Source: Beta vulgaris subsp. vulgaris (Eukaryota > Streptophyta > Magnoliopsida > Caryophyllales > Amaranthaceae). From it: a DNA stretch of 64,000 nucleotides. Positions 47,626 through 61,947 of the stretch are shown piece after piece. Under the pieces are notes generated by a model. It made no database searches and was not told the DNA's origin. It worked only from the letters and a program-made list of their open reading frames with translations. Location of the stretch: contig NC_079207.1 in assembly GCF_026745355.1 (NCBI RefSeq), positions 36,185,430 to 36,249,429 of the forward strand, written 5' to 3'. Each line of letters opens with the position of its first letter. Position 1 is the first letter of the stretch. The translations under genes and the position numbers were made by a program.

Positions 47626-47861
47626 TGTCTTAGAAGGTATTATTTATACAAGTTCGTGAATACGTATTCTATTACTTGATACGAGGCATATTATTGTGGT
47701 TCCTATTCTCAAATTATCTATATATTTTCTATCTTGTAATCTCTCTACGTTAGTTTGACGTTTTCATATGATATTTTATATAATGAGTAATGTGGAAATT
47801 TAATATACTTTGAATTTGAAAACTAACTAATGTAGCCTTCTCGATTTTGCATGACAATAAG

Positions 47862-47972
47862 TACATGGTTTTTGCTGAAATCAGAATGTCAATAAGTTTT
47901 CTCAAATAGATTCGTGACTGTTATGGATGTTGTCTATTAGTACATGGTTTTTGCTGAAATCAGAATGTCAAT
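47862..47972. repeat. Short direct duplication next to the captured exons
   Basis: AGTACATGGTTTTTGCTGAA, followed by ATCAGAATGTCAAT, occurs twice, about 77 bases apart. The second copy lies just before the first captured clathrin exon. Confidence 0.8.
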
Positions 47973-47993
47973 GCTGTTGGTTTGTCATTGCAG

Positions 47994-49734
<1,741 letters not shown>

Positions 49735-50786
49735 ATGGGAGATTATGAGAAATGTAGAGAAAAGAGGATAGCGGAAAATAAATTGAAAATGCAAAAATTG
49801 GGAATTAATTCTACGGCATATGAAACCCAATCAAAGAAGGGAACAAAACGCAAATGCAGGAGTAAGGAGCATGATAATGGTACCGGGAATGATGAAATAG
49901 AGCGTGATCTTAGTGATGATGATGATGTCGAGTATGATCCGGAGATGGAGGAGGATAAAGGTGAGATGGAGGAGGATAAAGGTGAGATGGAGGAGGATAA
50001 ATGTGAGATGGAGGAGGATAAAGGTGAGATGGAGGATAAAGGTGAGAAACAAACCGATAATGCAGCCCCTATGCAAGAGGAGGATGAGATGGTGTCAGCT
50101 CCTCAAACTCAAGGCGGCTTACAAGTCCGTACCACAACAAGTGAAATTGTGAGTCACGTTCCAAAAAAGAGACGAGGACGAGGTCCGACAAAAGGAATTG
50201 TGAGTAACATGAAGGATCCCATGCACCTTGAATACAATCAGTTTGGTCAACCATGTGGTAAGTGGCGTATGAAGTATGGGACACAAGTTGGCATTTGCAT
50301 GCGCAAACTCTCCATTTTGGCTAAATGGAGTGAGGTGTCAGAGGGTTTGAAGAAGGCGTTGTGGGAAGATACAGTGGTAAGTGTAGAAGCTTACCAAATA
50401 TTTGGCTGCATATTATGTATAACATACTTGTTAAGTAACTATTATGTTTTCCCTTTTTTTAGAATCTATTTCATATTCAACCCGATGAAGCGAAGAAGGA
50501 AGTGTTTCTTTCGGCTGTTGCGGAAAGATTTAGAGACTTCAAGACAAAGTTAGTGAGTGGATGGATCACGTTAAGAAGAAAAAAAACTACGTCTAAGAAG
50601 TTGACAAAAGGAAAGGAAAAGGAGAATGAAGGAGGAGAGGAAGCGGGAAATGAGGCGGGAAGGGAAAATAAAAAGGCTTCTGAAAAGACGGAAGTACGGA
50701 CATTGTTGCCTTATCAAATATGGGATCACATCACAAAAGAGGATTGGGAAGCATTTGTTGCCCAAAAAACTACTCCGAAAGAAGTT

Positions 50787-52043
50787 GTAAGTTTTCATCC
50801 TTTTTTTGTTTTCATTTAAGAGAATAAAAATTGAATGGAAGTCAGACATTCTAGAGGACTGAAACTGACCATACATAGAACCAGCTATATATCCATAAAG
50901 CCAGGTCTGATATATCTAGAAACGTGCAGCATGCAGCCTCAGCTTTATATCTAGCTCTAAGATATTATTAAGGTTGTCAATTAACCAGCCACAGGGCTAC
51001 ATACTCTTTCTTCTCTTTCTAAAAGAGTCTACAGAAGCATAGACATTTTTTAGAAATAACAGGAGAAGTTGGATGACATGTAGGGTCATGTACAGTTTTT
51101 CAAGACTTGGAAATTCAATCATAAATCTGACCAAAAAATTAGTTACAAAATAAATTTCTTATCAGGTACGGTGATTCTATTAAAGCATCAGTGCCTTATA
51201 AGGGTATTCATGTACCTAAATCTCCCTTTCTGATCACCTTAGAATGCTATATAGATATTATTTTCCTTATGCTTTGCAACTATTTTCATAAGTTCAAAAA
51301 CACCTTTAAAAAGTTCAAACAGAAAAAAAAGTTGGATACAGGTACTTAATGTGGATGCTCAATTCTGGGGTAGTGGATGTTATCTAATATCTCCAATTTT
51401 CAGTATCACGTTAATAGATTCTTTTAGTAGGTTGATGAGTTTTATGTCGAGATTATCATCCTAGATATTCTTCCATAAATATGAAAAATCAATTTAGGTG
51501 CTAGGTAGGCCATACCTGAAGGCTATGCAATAGATACATCAAGAACAGATGTAGAGTGAATTCTAGTGGACAGAGGTATGCAGTTGCTGCTACACTTGAG
51601 GGAGAAGTGCTTCTGTCTTGTATGAAAATTAGCTGCATAAATGTGTATTTAGTCCGTCACGTAAAGCTCCTAAATAAGAGAGTGAGTATTGACTCTTGTT
51701 TGTTAACGTTGCATGCAGCCCTGGATAAGTTGGATTTTTAAGTTGGATAAGTTGTATGAAGAAACAGAAAAATTAGTTTCAGAACTAAAGAACATGATAG
51801 TTTGTCCTGGAATTCAGTGAAAAGTATCAGAATATCAACAGAAAGATAACAGCAGCAGCAGGAGCATGAAAAAGAATTAAAATAGTAGCTAAAAACTGGA
51901 ATATTGAATAAGAAATCAGAGGTTTCAAAGCTGTAACTGAAGGCAGCAACATTGTTACAATACTTTTAATAAAGTTACTTTTTAATTGTATTATATGCAT
52001 TTATTGACTTAAACTTACCTTTTATTTTATTTTAAATCTACAG
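50787..52043. other. Intron 2 of the CACTA second gene
   Basis: 1.26 kb of AT-rich sequence with no recognisable exon. Open frames are short. It could be captured noncoding DNA. Confidence 0.4.
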
Positions 52044-54540
52044 GAAAGGCGTGCTAAAGCTTACGAAAGTTCAAAGCAGAAAAAGTTCTATCATCATATG
52101 GGTCCTAAAACTTATGAAGAGAAAAGAAAGGAGTGGATGCAAGAAAAAGATTTTTCCCAAGCATGACCTCATCATCAGGGGCAACTTCTGGCTCTACACT
52201 TACGACAAAGAACATTGATCGAGTTGCTGATTGGTATTGTTCACTTCATACTCGAGATGCAAGTGGGAGAAGAACCATTTCTGATCCGGGAACAAAGAAG
52301 ATAGCCGAAGCAGTGGTTAGTATTTATGGTCATTTCACTTAAATTTAGCTTTTTCAGTTTCCAACTAACCGTTTTCTTATGTGTTCTTTCTTTCACTAGC
52401 TTGGGTGGAGGAACAAAGAGAGTACAGGCGAGTTTGTTCCGCAAGCGAACAAGGATGCCTTATATATGGTACTAGGTAAGGACCATGATGGACGTGTGAA
52501 AGGCAAAGGAGGGGTACGACTAGGCTTGAGAAAAGTTTATGGTGCAGAGTACTCCGCAACAAGATCAAGCTCAGTGTCTAATGCATCACAAGATATGGAG
52601 AGCAAAATGAAATCTGCAATAGAGGAGCTTGAGAAAAGGATGAAGAATCAATTCAGCGCCATCTTGGAGCACATGGGATTACCTAGTCTTGACGAGCTCG
52701 AGCTCAATGTCACTCCTGGGGACAAATTAAGCCAGCAAGATCCCGAGACACCTAGAGAGGTACTTGGTTCGATACCTAAACCTCTGCTACTTGACCCCCC
52801 AGTGCCTGATATAGAGGTAAATGAAGAATTAGTTTTTTAGTTGCTTTTCCAACAAACTATATGATATATATTGTTAATGGTTGACTTAGCCAATTATGTT
52901 TTAAATAGGAGGAGACCCCTTGCAATCTTTTACTTCCCAAATCAGCAGATGGTGAGTTGGTTGTGGTTGCTTATGGTCGGGCACAACCACCGAGAGAGGG
53001 CCAGACATCACATTTGCTGCCGGTAGCAGGTTCTTATTTTAGTGTGTCCGTAGACACCATTATATGTGGATTTGAAGATTTCTCATTGCCGGTCCCTAGG
53101 CCAGAGTGGAGCGTCACTGTTCTGAACGACGCGCAAGGTAGTTTTGTGATATGGCCATGTGCTTGGGTGCGATTTTAGATAAGGTAAAATATGTGCTATA
53201 TACTCCTAATGATTATTTCAACTATGTTCTTTTTGTGTAATGGTGTCTTTTCTTAAACAGGCTTTGAAGAAAAAAACAGAATCGGCCAAAAAAGTGAAGA
53301 ATTTGGATGCGGACAAAGAGAGTTCGCAAGACAACCGATCAAAAGAGAATGAGGTGGACTCAAAAGCTAACAATAACAAGGCGGATTCACAACCTAAGAG
53401 TGTAGTTGTAGGTAAGATTTCATCTAAGGGCTCATCTCCTGATGTGAATCCAAAAGGAACTCCACTTGTGTGTGAAAAAGTGCTCCAGTCCCTTAGCAAG
53501 TCATGTTCTTGGCTACATGCTCGTGTTACCAACTTGTCTGATTCCTCCCCAATAAAGGTTGATTTGGATAAATCTCAATTCCACTACTTAGATGACGATT
53601 CAGCTACTTGGGTATATAAAGAGGATATTCGTGAGTTCCTCTCCGGCGCGATGTTAAATGTATCTATATTACAAGTCTTCATGAGGTGATCTAATAAAAA
53701 TAACTACTTTTATATTTTGTTGGTTGTTGACGATTTTCAATCTAAATTAATTAAATCTTCTTTTAGTGCACTTTATGAAGATTTACTTGGATGTGATTCT
53801 GTTTCAAAAGTTGGGTGGTTATGTCCACAAGAGATTCGTGGTGACAATTACTTGAAGAACCATGCTGAAGCGAATGAGTACGTTGAAAGGAGTATTACCC
53901 ATGTGTTCGATCTAAAGATAACTATATTATTGCCCCATATCTTGAAGAGTATGTTTTAGTTTTAGTTGATAATGTCTTTTCATAATACTATTTTGGATAA
54001 CTATTGTTGGTATACATATGATTGTCGAACTTAATTTTTTGTTGTAGTCACCATTGGATGCTCTTGGTAATATCTCCTTCAACTCACACAATATACCATT
54101 TTGATTCTATGCGTCAAGAACCACCCCGAGGCTTACTAATCAAAAGCATATTGAATAGGTATTGTTTTATTTTCATTTCCTTTTTGTTCTTTATTAACAT
54201 CATAACATTGTAACTATTATAAAATGTGGTATTGTAGTGTGATGAAAAGATTACGTGGATGTGGTCCAAGAAGAGCCACACTTCCTCAATGGAAATCAGT
54301 GAAGGTAAAGGATTTTGATTGTCCTATCTTTAAGTTATTATTTTCCCTAATTTTATTGATCGTCATGTTGAGAATTATTTTTTTGAAAATAATTTTGAAT
54401 TTAGTGCGCACAACAACAAGACGGAGTTGCTTGCGGCTATTACGTGATGAGGTTTATGTTCGATATACTTACTTGTTGCACAGAAGTCGATGATCTTGAG
54501 AAGGTTCGTAACATTCCGTACCCATATAAACTATGACTTA

Positions 54541-56920
54541 GTTTCATCCTAATTAGTCCTTAAACAACTTATTAGACTAGAATGTATTACATGCTATGGT
54601 ATGAAATAGATGAATTTGACCTAAAACCACCTTTACTTGCACAAACTTGACTAGGATGATCAAATTAGACTAGTAATCGTCCTAATAGTCCTTAAACAAC
54701 ATATGAGACCAGAATGTAACCTAAAATTACTTGCTATGGTATGAAATGGATGAATTTGACCCAAATAGCCGAAAACGGCCTTGAAACGGCCTTTAGTTGG
54801 ACAAACTTGACTAGGATGATCAAATTAGACTAGTAATCGTCCTAATAGTCCTTAAACAACATATGAGACCAGAATGCAACCTAAAATTACATGATATAGT
54901 ACGAAATGGATGAATTTGACCCAAAATAGCCGAAAACGGCCTTGAATCGGCCTTTAGTTGGACAAACTTGACTAGGATGATCAAATTAGACTACTAATCG
55001 TCCTAATAGTCCTTAAACAACATATAAGACCATAATGCAACCTAAAATTACATGATATAGTACGAAATGGATGAATTTGACCCAAAATAGCCTAAAACGG
55101 CCTTGAAACGACCTTTACTTGCACAAACTTGACTAGGATGATCAAATTAGACTACATAACGTCCTAATAGTCCTTAAACAACATATGAGACCATAATGCA
55201 ACCTAAAATTACATGATATTAGTACGAAATGGATGAATTTGACCCAAAACAGTCGAAAACGGCCTTGAAACGGCCTTTACTTGCACAAACTTGACTAGGA
55301 TGATCAAATTAGACTAGTAATCGTCCTAATAGTCCTGAAACAACATATGAGACCATAATGCAACCTAAAATTACATGATATAGTACGAAATGGATGAATT
55401 TGACCCAAAATAGCCTAAAACGGCCTTGAAACGACCTTTACTTGCACAAACTTGACTAGGATGATCAAATTAGACTACCAATCGTCCTAATAGTCCTTAA
55501 ACAACATATGAGACCATAATACAACCTAAAATTACATGATATAGTACGAAATGGATGAATTTGACCCAAAACAGTCGAAAACGGCCTTGAAACGACCTTT
55601 ACTTGCACAAACTTGACTAGGATGATCAAATTAGACTAGTAATCGTCCTAATAGTCCTTAAACAACATATGAGACCATAATGCAACCTAAAATTACATGA
55701 TATAGTACGAAATGGATGAATTTGACCCAAAATAGCCTAAAACGGCCTTGAAACGACCTTTACTTGCACAAACTTGACTAGGATGATCAAATTAGACTAG
55801 TAATCGTCCTAATAGTCCTTAAACAACATATGAGACCAGAATGCAACCTAAAATTACATGATATAGTACGAAATGGATGAATTTGACCCAAAATAGCCTA
55901 AAACGGCCTTGAAACGATCTTTACTTGCACAAACTTGACTAGGATGATCAAATTAGACTACTAATCGTCCTAATAGTCCTTAAACAACATATGAGACCAT
56001 AATGCAACCTAAAATTACATGATATAGTACGAAATGGATGAATTTGACCCAAAACAGTCGAAAACGGCCTTGAAACGGCCTTTACTTGCACAAACTTGAC
56101 TAGGATGATCAAATTAGACTAGTAATCGTCCTAATAGTCCTTAAACAACATATGAGACCAGAATGTAACCTAAAATTACTTGATATGGTACGAAATGGAT
56201 GAATTTGACCCAAAACAGCCTAAAACGCCCTTGAAACGGCCTTTACTTGCACAAACTTGACTAGGATGATCAAATTAGACTAGTAATCGTCCTAATAGTC
56301 CTTAAACAACATATGAGACCAGAATGCAACCTAAAATTACATGATATAGTACGAAATGGATGAATTTGACCCAAAATAGCCTAAAACGGCCTTGAAACGA
56401 TCTTTACTTGCACAAACTTGACTAGGATGATCAAATTAGACTACTAATCGTCCTAATAGTCCTTAAACAACATATGAGACCATAATGCAACCTAAAATTA
56501 CATGATATAGTACGAAATGGATGAATTTGACCCAAAACAGTCGAAAACGGCCTTGAAACGGCCTTTACTTGCACAAACTTGACTAGGATGATCAAATTAG
56601 ACTAGTAATCGTCCTAATAGTCCTTAAACAACATATGAGACCAGAATGTAACCTAAAATTACTTGCTATGGTACGAAATGGATGAATTTGACCCAAAACA
56701 GCCTAAAACGCCCTTGAAACGGCCTTTACTTGCACAAACTTGACTAGGATGATCAAATTAGACTAGTAATCGTCCTAATAGTCCTTAAACAACATATGAG
56801 ACCAGAATGCAACCTAAAATTACATGATATAGTACAAAATGGATGAATTTGACCCAAAATAGCCGAAAACGGCCTTGAAACTGCCTTTAGTTGCACAAAC
56901 TTGACTAGGATGATCAAATT
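54541..56920. repeat. 161-bp satellite array inside a CACTA intron, about 15 copies
   Basis: Head-to-tail copies of a unit with CAAACTTGACTAGGATGATC, CGTCCTAATAGTCCTTAAAC and GAATTTGACCCAAAA. ATATGAGACC recurs at about 54701, 54861, 55022, 55183, 55345, 55506, 55667 and 55828, giving a 160-162-base period. Variants (ACCAGAATG/ACCATAATG, AGCCTAAAAC/CAGTCGAAAAC) recur every three units toward the right, as at 55834 and 56316 (ACGATC variant), so a 483-bp higher-order unit is amplified. The array occupies the long intron before the last ULP1 exon. Confidence 0.95.
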
Positions 56921-57096
56921 TCAGGATTAGATACTTCACAAGCCAAGCCACACTTGGATCCACATGAGACCAGGAAACTCTACCAGTTCGATGTTCACAA
57001 AAGTAATCCACGTCAATAACCTATAGCCTTCAATCTTCACATAAGACAACCAGCAAAAAGAAAAAGTTCAAACTTGTAACAGCAAATAAAGAATAC

Positions 57097-57307
57097 CTGG
57101 GTAAACTCATGAAGTATGTCTCTGTGTCTTGCCAGTTTTTGAGTAACTGATGTAGCCGGAGTAGCAGATGCAGCGAATCTGCTCATTGAATCATTTATGT
57201 CTACTAGCTTCTCAAGTAAAGACTGTATTTCCATTTCCATAGACTTCCATGACCTGCTCGAGCTCACTGTTGGGGATCCAGTATCCATGTAACCTAATTC
57301 CATGACA
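57097..57307 (-). pseudogene. Captured exon of Golgi SNARE GOS12 inside the CACTA
   Basis: On the minus strand an exon with acceptor CATAG and donor GTATTC encodes LGYMDTGSPTVSSSRSWKSM, then EMEIQSLLEKLVDINDSMSR, AASATPATSVTQKLARHRDI and LHEFTQ. This matches the N-terminal helical region of plant GOS12 (Golgi SNAP receptor complex member 1-2), a Qb-SNARE of ER-Golgi and intra-Golgi transport. The SNARE helix and membrane anchor are absent. It lies antisense in the last intron of the CACTA second gene. The intact splice sites argue for DNA-level capture. It could act as an antisense segment if the transposon gene is transcribed. Confidence 0.92.
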
Positions 57308-57596
57308 CTATGCTCAGAAAACAGAGGAGCCCCCATGAATTCTACATTAGAGTTGATCTAAAAACACGAATAAACAGCATGCACATGTGCATCTTAATCC
57401 TTAGTCCTAACATAGCAGCAGTAAAACCATAAGGAAGTCGAATATCAGAAAAGATTCTGATCCTAACACCCCCGCCCCCATAGAAAAGAGAAAAGGAAAA
57501 ACATCTTGTGAATCTTTCACAAACAGCCATTGTAATCGTCTTTGACTACTTAGGGTAAAATTGCATCCTTTGCGCCTCCTAAACCCTGGCAACAAG

Positions 57597-57745
57597 GTCA
57601 ATGGGTTGCTATTTTCTTATGAAACCCTGGATCATCCCTGTATTCCCAAGCTCCAACAAGTTGTCCTTTCCACTATTTGGAGTAAGCCCTCCATCAAGCA
57701 TATCTATTTCATACTGATTTGGTAGATCTAAATATGTTAATGTTT
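57597..57745 (-). pseudogene. Coding-like fragment of unknown origin, possible captured exon
   Basis: On the minus strand one frame stays open over about 45 codons with protein-like composition (YLDLPNQYEIDMLDGG, NSGKDNLLELGNTGMIQ). I do not recognise the family. It lies beside the GOS12 exon and has the same strand, so it may come from the same or another captured gene. It is not part of GOS12 as I know it. Confidence 0.35.
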
Positions 57746-58244
57746 TACCATATGCAACTTGACTAGAATGTGACCAAAAATTTCTTGCTATTGTTTATAT
57801 TATATATATGTATATATATAATTGTATTTATTTGATCTTATTAATTATTAGGTTTACAATACACCAAGGGAGGAGTCATTTACTGTTGAGGAAATCAATG
57901 AAGTTCGAGACAAGTTTGCTTCCTTCATTACCGATTGTTGTCTATGAATTTAATTTCTAAATACGTTGTAAACGCGTACTTTAAATCTATGGTAATGTTT
58001 TGTAACTCAATTATACACTTTATATATATATAATAATAGTACGTATTTTAATTTTGAATGTTTCTTTGTTGGATTTTGAATTTCATGTGCACTTTTTTGT
58101 ATCATTTGTACATATAATGTTGGTGATATAAGAAGGGCAAGAGGAGGTTAAGTATGGTGGTGAAAATGAGGCTGCAGGCGCTCTATTGTAAATTGTAATA
58201 CTTTTAGGAAGCTAATAATACTAGCGCTGGTTTTTAAAAAAAAA

Positions 58245-58532
58245 AAAAATTACAACAAGTGCTTCGGTTGATTCAAAACAATCGGAGCACATGAAGCACA
58301 AGTGCTTCGGTTGTCTCTTATCAACCGGAGCACTTGCTCAAGTCTAACCAATAAAACAGCATCATGTGCTCCGGTTGTTAGTGCAACCGGAGCACTTGTA
58401 AACTTAAGTGCTCCGGTTTTTAACCGGAGCACTTGAAAAATGCTCAAGTGCTCGTATGGGGTCTGCTACGGGTGAAATACGGAGCACTTATAGCGTTTTT
58501 AACCGGAGCACTTGATGTTTTTTCCACTAGTG
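58245..58532. repeat. Right CACTA subterminal repeats and terminus
   Basis: At least eight copies of AAGTGCTCCGGTT or its complement AACCGGAGCACTTG in alternating orientation. The arm ends in GTTTTTTCCACTAGTG. It mirrors the left arm at 42261-42445. Confidence 0.9.
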
Positions 58533-58535
58533 ACT

Positions 58536-59521
58536 TCACTCAAAGTTCCCTTACCCCAAAAACCAAAATACAATTGATCGAAATAAGCTTAGTGGAATTA
58601 GAGTAAGAAGGCAAAGAACAAATGGCTATTATGAGAGAATGAAGGCACTGACACTTAATAAGTTAAACTCACTTAATTACTTAGTCAGACACAATTTGGA
58701 ACTTATCTAGACTTCTATATTTATAGTGTTAATCATGAAGAACGTGGGATTAATGTTAGAGTACACGTTTTAATCCATTTACCCATGATGTTCCTTCCCC
58801 TAAGGAACACGTTTTACATCATGTCCCATGATCCCATGAACTATAAATGAACGTGGATAAAATGCAGCCATTACTCCTAATTAATAGGAGTTCCTTGAGC
58901 ATTATCCAAAAATCAGTTTTTATAAACTCTTTTTATCTTTAAACTGAATTTTAATCTTTAAGAAAATAATATCTTTGAAATAAAATCTTTCTAAAACCGG
59001 ATATTTATTTTCTTATTTTCCGAAAAAATAAATCTTTTCCAAAACAGATTTTCTTTTTAAAACTGATTTTATCATTTGAAATTAGAAATAACTAATTTCC
59101 TATAATCTAGGCATGACTTACTCCATTATCTTTTAACCGTTACATAATTCACGCCTAAGTCTAGTTCCTTTATTATTCAGTTCCTTTAACATATTTGCTA
59201 AGTGCCACTTAGTTTGTTCCTTACAAAGGAACAAACGCTCATTCTCAACAGTTCCTTACCATTCTTTCTTTGTTCCTTTACATTGGAACTAGAAAATAAA
59301 ACGCCTAGCTTCTATTATTCTTGATCCAATGCTTGCTCCAGTATCAACATAGAAACTTCTTTACTTAGCCTTTGAAATCCTCTCTTGACTTCTTCATTGA
59401 CTTCGTATTCTCCCAGTTCCTTGCATTGATACCTTAAACACCATACACTTAAATAATTCATTAGTTCACTACTTAGTTTGTTCCTTTGTTTCTTTGTCAT
59501 TATCAAAACTAGGGTTCAACA
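58536..59521 (-). repeat. 3' LTR, proximal part (right of the CACTA insertion)
   Basis: The continuation of the LTR split at 42260. Its element-sense start is TGTTGAACCCTAGTTTTG (complement of 59521 downward), next to the polypurine tract. It is rich in AGGAAC/GTTCCT words. Confidence 0.78.
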
Positions 59522-59535
59522 ATTTCCCCCTTTTT
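59522..59535 (-). promoter_or_regulatory. Polypurine tract of the SIRE-like element
   Basis: In element sense AAAAAGGGGGAAAT lies immediately before the LTR start TGTTG. It primes plus-strand DNA synthesis in LTR elements and fixes the LTR boundary and the minus-strand orientation. Confidence 0.82.
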
Positions 59536-60082
59536 GATGATGACAACAAAGGTACAAACTAAGGAAAATAACAAATAATATAAGTGAATAAAAACATAAA
59601 GAAGAAAATGAAAAATAAAACACAAATATGTAAGTAACTGAAGTTTGATTTTTCATTTACCTTAACCTATTTTTTATTTTTCATTTACCTTATCCAATTT
59701 TTAATTTTTTTTCAATTTTCATTTTTTAAGTTTATGTACAGTTTGTTCCTTAAATCCTTTTCCCCCTTTGTCATCCTCAAAAAGAATAGACTCTGCATGA
59801 ATTGATGAATTGATTTAACACCTTAAGACCAATATGCAAGCACCATTAGTGGTTAAGTTAGAAAATCAAAGAGTAAACTTGCTCAAACATCAATCACATA
59901 ATACTAGCCATTCCAAGGAAGAAATTATGCAAAACATTTAGAAACATAGACAATATAGCAAAAGTCATTGATTATATAGCACTTGTTCCATAACAAAACA
60001 AAGAAAGAAAAGAAAAAGGAAGAAACAAAAGTTGTGTTCCTTGATGAAAGAAACAGGAACAACAAAACAACAATAAAAGAAA
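59536..60082. other. Noncoding 3' region of the SIRE-like element
   Basis: A/T-rich stretch between the polypurine tract and the extra open region. No coding signal. It repeats the AGGAAC-type words. Confidence 0.45.
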
Positions 60083-61947
60083 CTAAGAAAGGGAAGGGGA
60101 ATGGTGTTCCTCTACAACTTCTTCTTCAACCACATCCTCCAATTTTTTCATCACCACCCCATGATTGAGTCCAACCTGTTCCTTCAGCTCCTCCAAGGAC
60201 GAGCCATAAATCCATCTTCGTTTGCTGCGCAACCACGTATCACTCAATTTCTTCATAAGACTTATCATAGTATCAGTTTTGGCATCCAAAGTCCAATGAA
60301 GATGATTGTAAAATTTTATCATATGTTGTGCAGGAAGGCAGACTTCATTAACCCAGTTAGTATCATCCGGATTTCCTGTTCCTTACCCTTGGAACTAGAG
60401 GCAGATGGGGGATGTTGTGAAGGAACTGGGGGGGTTTGAGTGGAAGGCTCATCTGTTCCAGGAATGGAAACAGAAGGTGAAGGGTGATAAATGGGAGGAA
60501 GAAATGGTGGTGTGGGTGGAAGAGTTGTGGAGGTGGAAGCAAAAGGATTTGGCCTTTTATTTCATCCTTCAACTGCTCAAAACTGGAAGGAACAGAGAAG
60601 GACGAAGGTGAAATGGAGGGTATTTTGTGAAAGGAACAGAGAGTTTGGGAGATGGTGGGGAGTAGGTTCCTTGAGAGTAGGGTACCTGTTCCTCATTATC
60701 CGAAAGGACTAAAGGAGAGTCCTCGTTGGAAGGAACAGGAACATGGAGCAATTTTTCGACGAGTGCTCTTTCTCACTCTCAGAGGAACAGAGGGTTTAGG
60801 CTTAGTGGCAATGTGTTTGCGCCTCTTAGGTTTCGGTTCCTCCGGCTTAGGAACAGGGTTATCCAAGATTACATCATTATCTTCTTCTAAGTCCAGTTGG
60901 GGCAGTTTTCTTTTTCCTGAGGAACTGGAAGCCATTCTTCCTTGAATGAGAACACCTTCTTGGACAGACAAGCCAAGTCCATTTAGGGTCTTCTCATTCA
61001 AGATGTTCCCTTGTTTGACTCCTATGGTGGTCCAACCGTAAGTCTTACTTCAAATGATGAAGTAAGGAAGTTATAAGGCACCGTAGCCAATAACACAATT
61101 TTTCTCAATACAGTGGGTTAAGTGTTGAATGAAGAGGGAAGGGAAATTGATTTGTATGTGGTGGTCCAAGCAAAACATGTAACACATATCCAAGAGACCC
61201 ACTTCATTCCTCTTTTCAGTTCGAGGAATGAGTGCTCTCCAAACCAAGTTAAACAGTACTTTGTGAAGGGGAGAGAGTAGGTTATGGTTAAGTTTGTTTT
61301 GGCCAGCTGTTCCTCCAAAATATTCTAAGATTTTGTCTTGAGGAAAATTCGGAAAGGAAACAGTTCCTTTCCTTTTAAAATACAAATCAGTTCCTTTGCA
61401 AGGAACTTCCCATACTTTGCTTAAAGTTGCTTGATTAAACCTTATTTTCTTCCTCTAACTCAGTTGTGCAAGTTCCATTAGTATTAACAAATTTGCACAA
61501 AACTCATCCATAGCTAGAGGAACAAGAGCATTATTAAAGGCGAATTCAAACAAGAATTCCATGCCTTGTTCCTTTAGAATGGAGGTTAATTCTAGAAATT
61601 CATTTTATTGCCCATTCTAAATCGACGCAAAAACCCAAAACATACCTAGATTCACTTCGTTCGACCCTTTTCTTGGAAGACGAAGAAACAGTTCCTTTGG
61701 AAGGAACAGGTGCAGTTTCTTCTTCTTCCCCCTGAGATTGTTCCGGGGTTTCTTCTTCATCGTCTTCCCCAATCAATTTTCTTCTATGCATGCTCCTTCT
61801 AGGAGATTCTAATTGCTGTTCCTCTATGGGGTTTTCTTGAATTATGTCGGTTTCAAGGGTTTTAGTTGGAGATGAAGAAATTTCCATTTTTGAAGTGTCG
61901 GTTGTTTTTGGTGTTGGAAAAGGTGAGTTTCTTGAAGTTTTTGCCAT
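60083..61947 (-). pseudogene. Third open region (env-like position) of the SIRE-like element, broken
   Basis: Downstream of pol in element sense, a set of broken minus-strand frames (61947-61600, 61385-61071, 61001-60696, 60322-60083) covers the place where SIRE/Maximus elements carry an extra, env-like ORF. The first piece opens with MAKTSRNSPFPTPK and is Ser/Glu-rich with basic runs. The second is a folded-looking part with LSPLHKVLFNLVWRAL, and the third has a basic nuclear-signal-like stretch (KPKRRKH). The last is helical with many Leu and Glu, as in a coiled coil. I see no clear signal peptide or fusion segment, so I do not call it an envelope protein. Several stops and shifts separate the pieces. 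Confidence 0.55.

Larger units (their letters stand above)
49735..57947 (+). pseudogene. CACTA second gene: Transposase_24-like protein joined to a ULP1 protease domain
   Basis: Exons: 49735-50376, 50463-50786, 52044-52315, 52400-52816, 52909-53183, 53261-53685, 53767-53948, 54048-54158, 54238-54304, 54405-54503 and 57852-57947. The N-terminus has an acidic repeat (EEDKGEM, five copies) and a basic stretch. A plant transposase Ptta/En/Spm-like part follows (GQPCGKWRMKYGTQVG, FRDFKTKLV, VLGKDHDGRVKGKGG), with a short coiled coil (SAIEELEKRMKNQF). Exon 5 encodes a domain common in CACTA proteins (GFEDFSLPVP, GSFVIWP). The last exons form a ULP1 C48 protease with His (HHWMLLVI), Asp (YHFDSM) and QQQDGVACGYYVM holding Gln and Cys. 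Exon 3 and exon 7 are each off by one base, and exon 5 reads a stop at 53176. It is probably no longer functional as a whole. Confidence 0.82.

Noticed and set aside
49831..50076. Hydrophobic repeat frame (LHLTFILL) on the minus strand
   Set aside because: Antisense of the acidic EEDKGEM repeat in the CACTA second gene.
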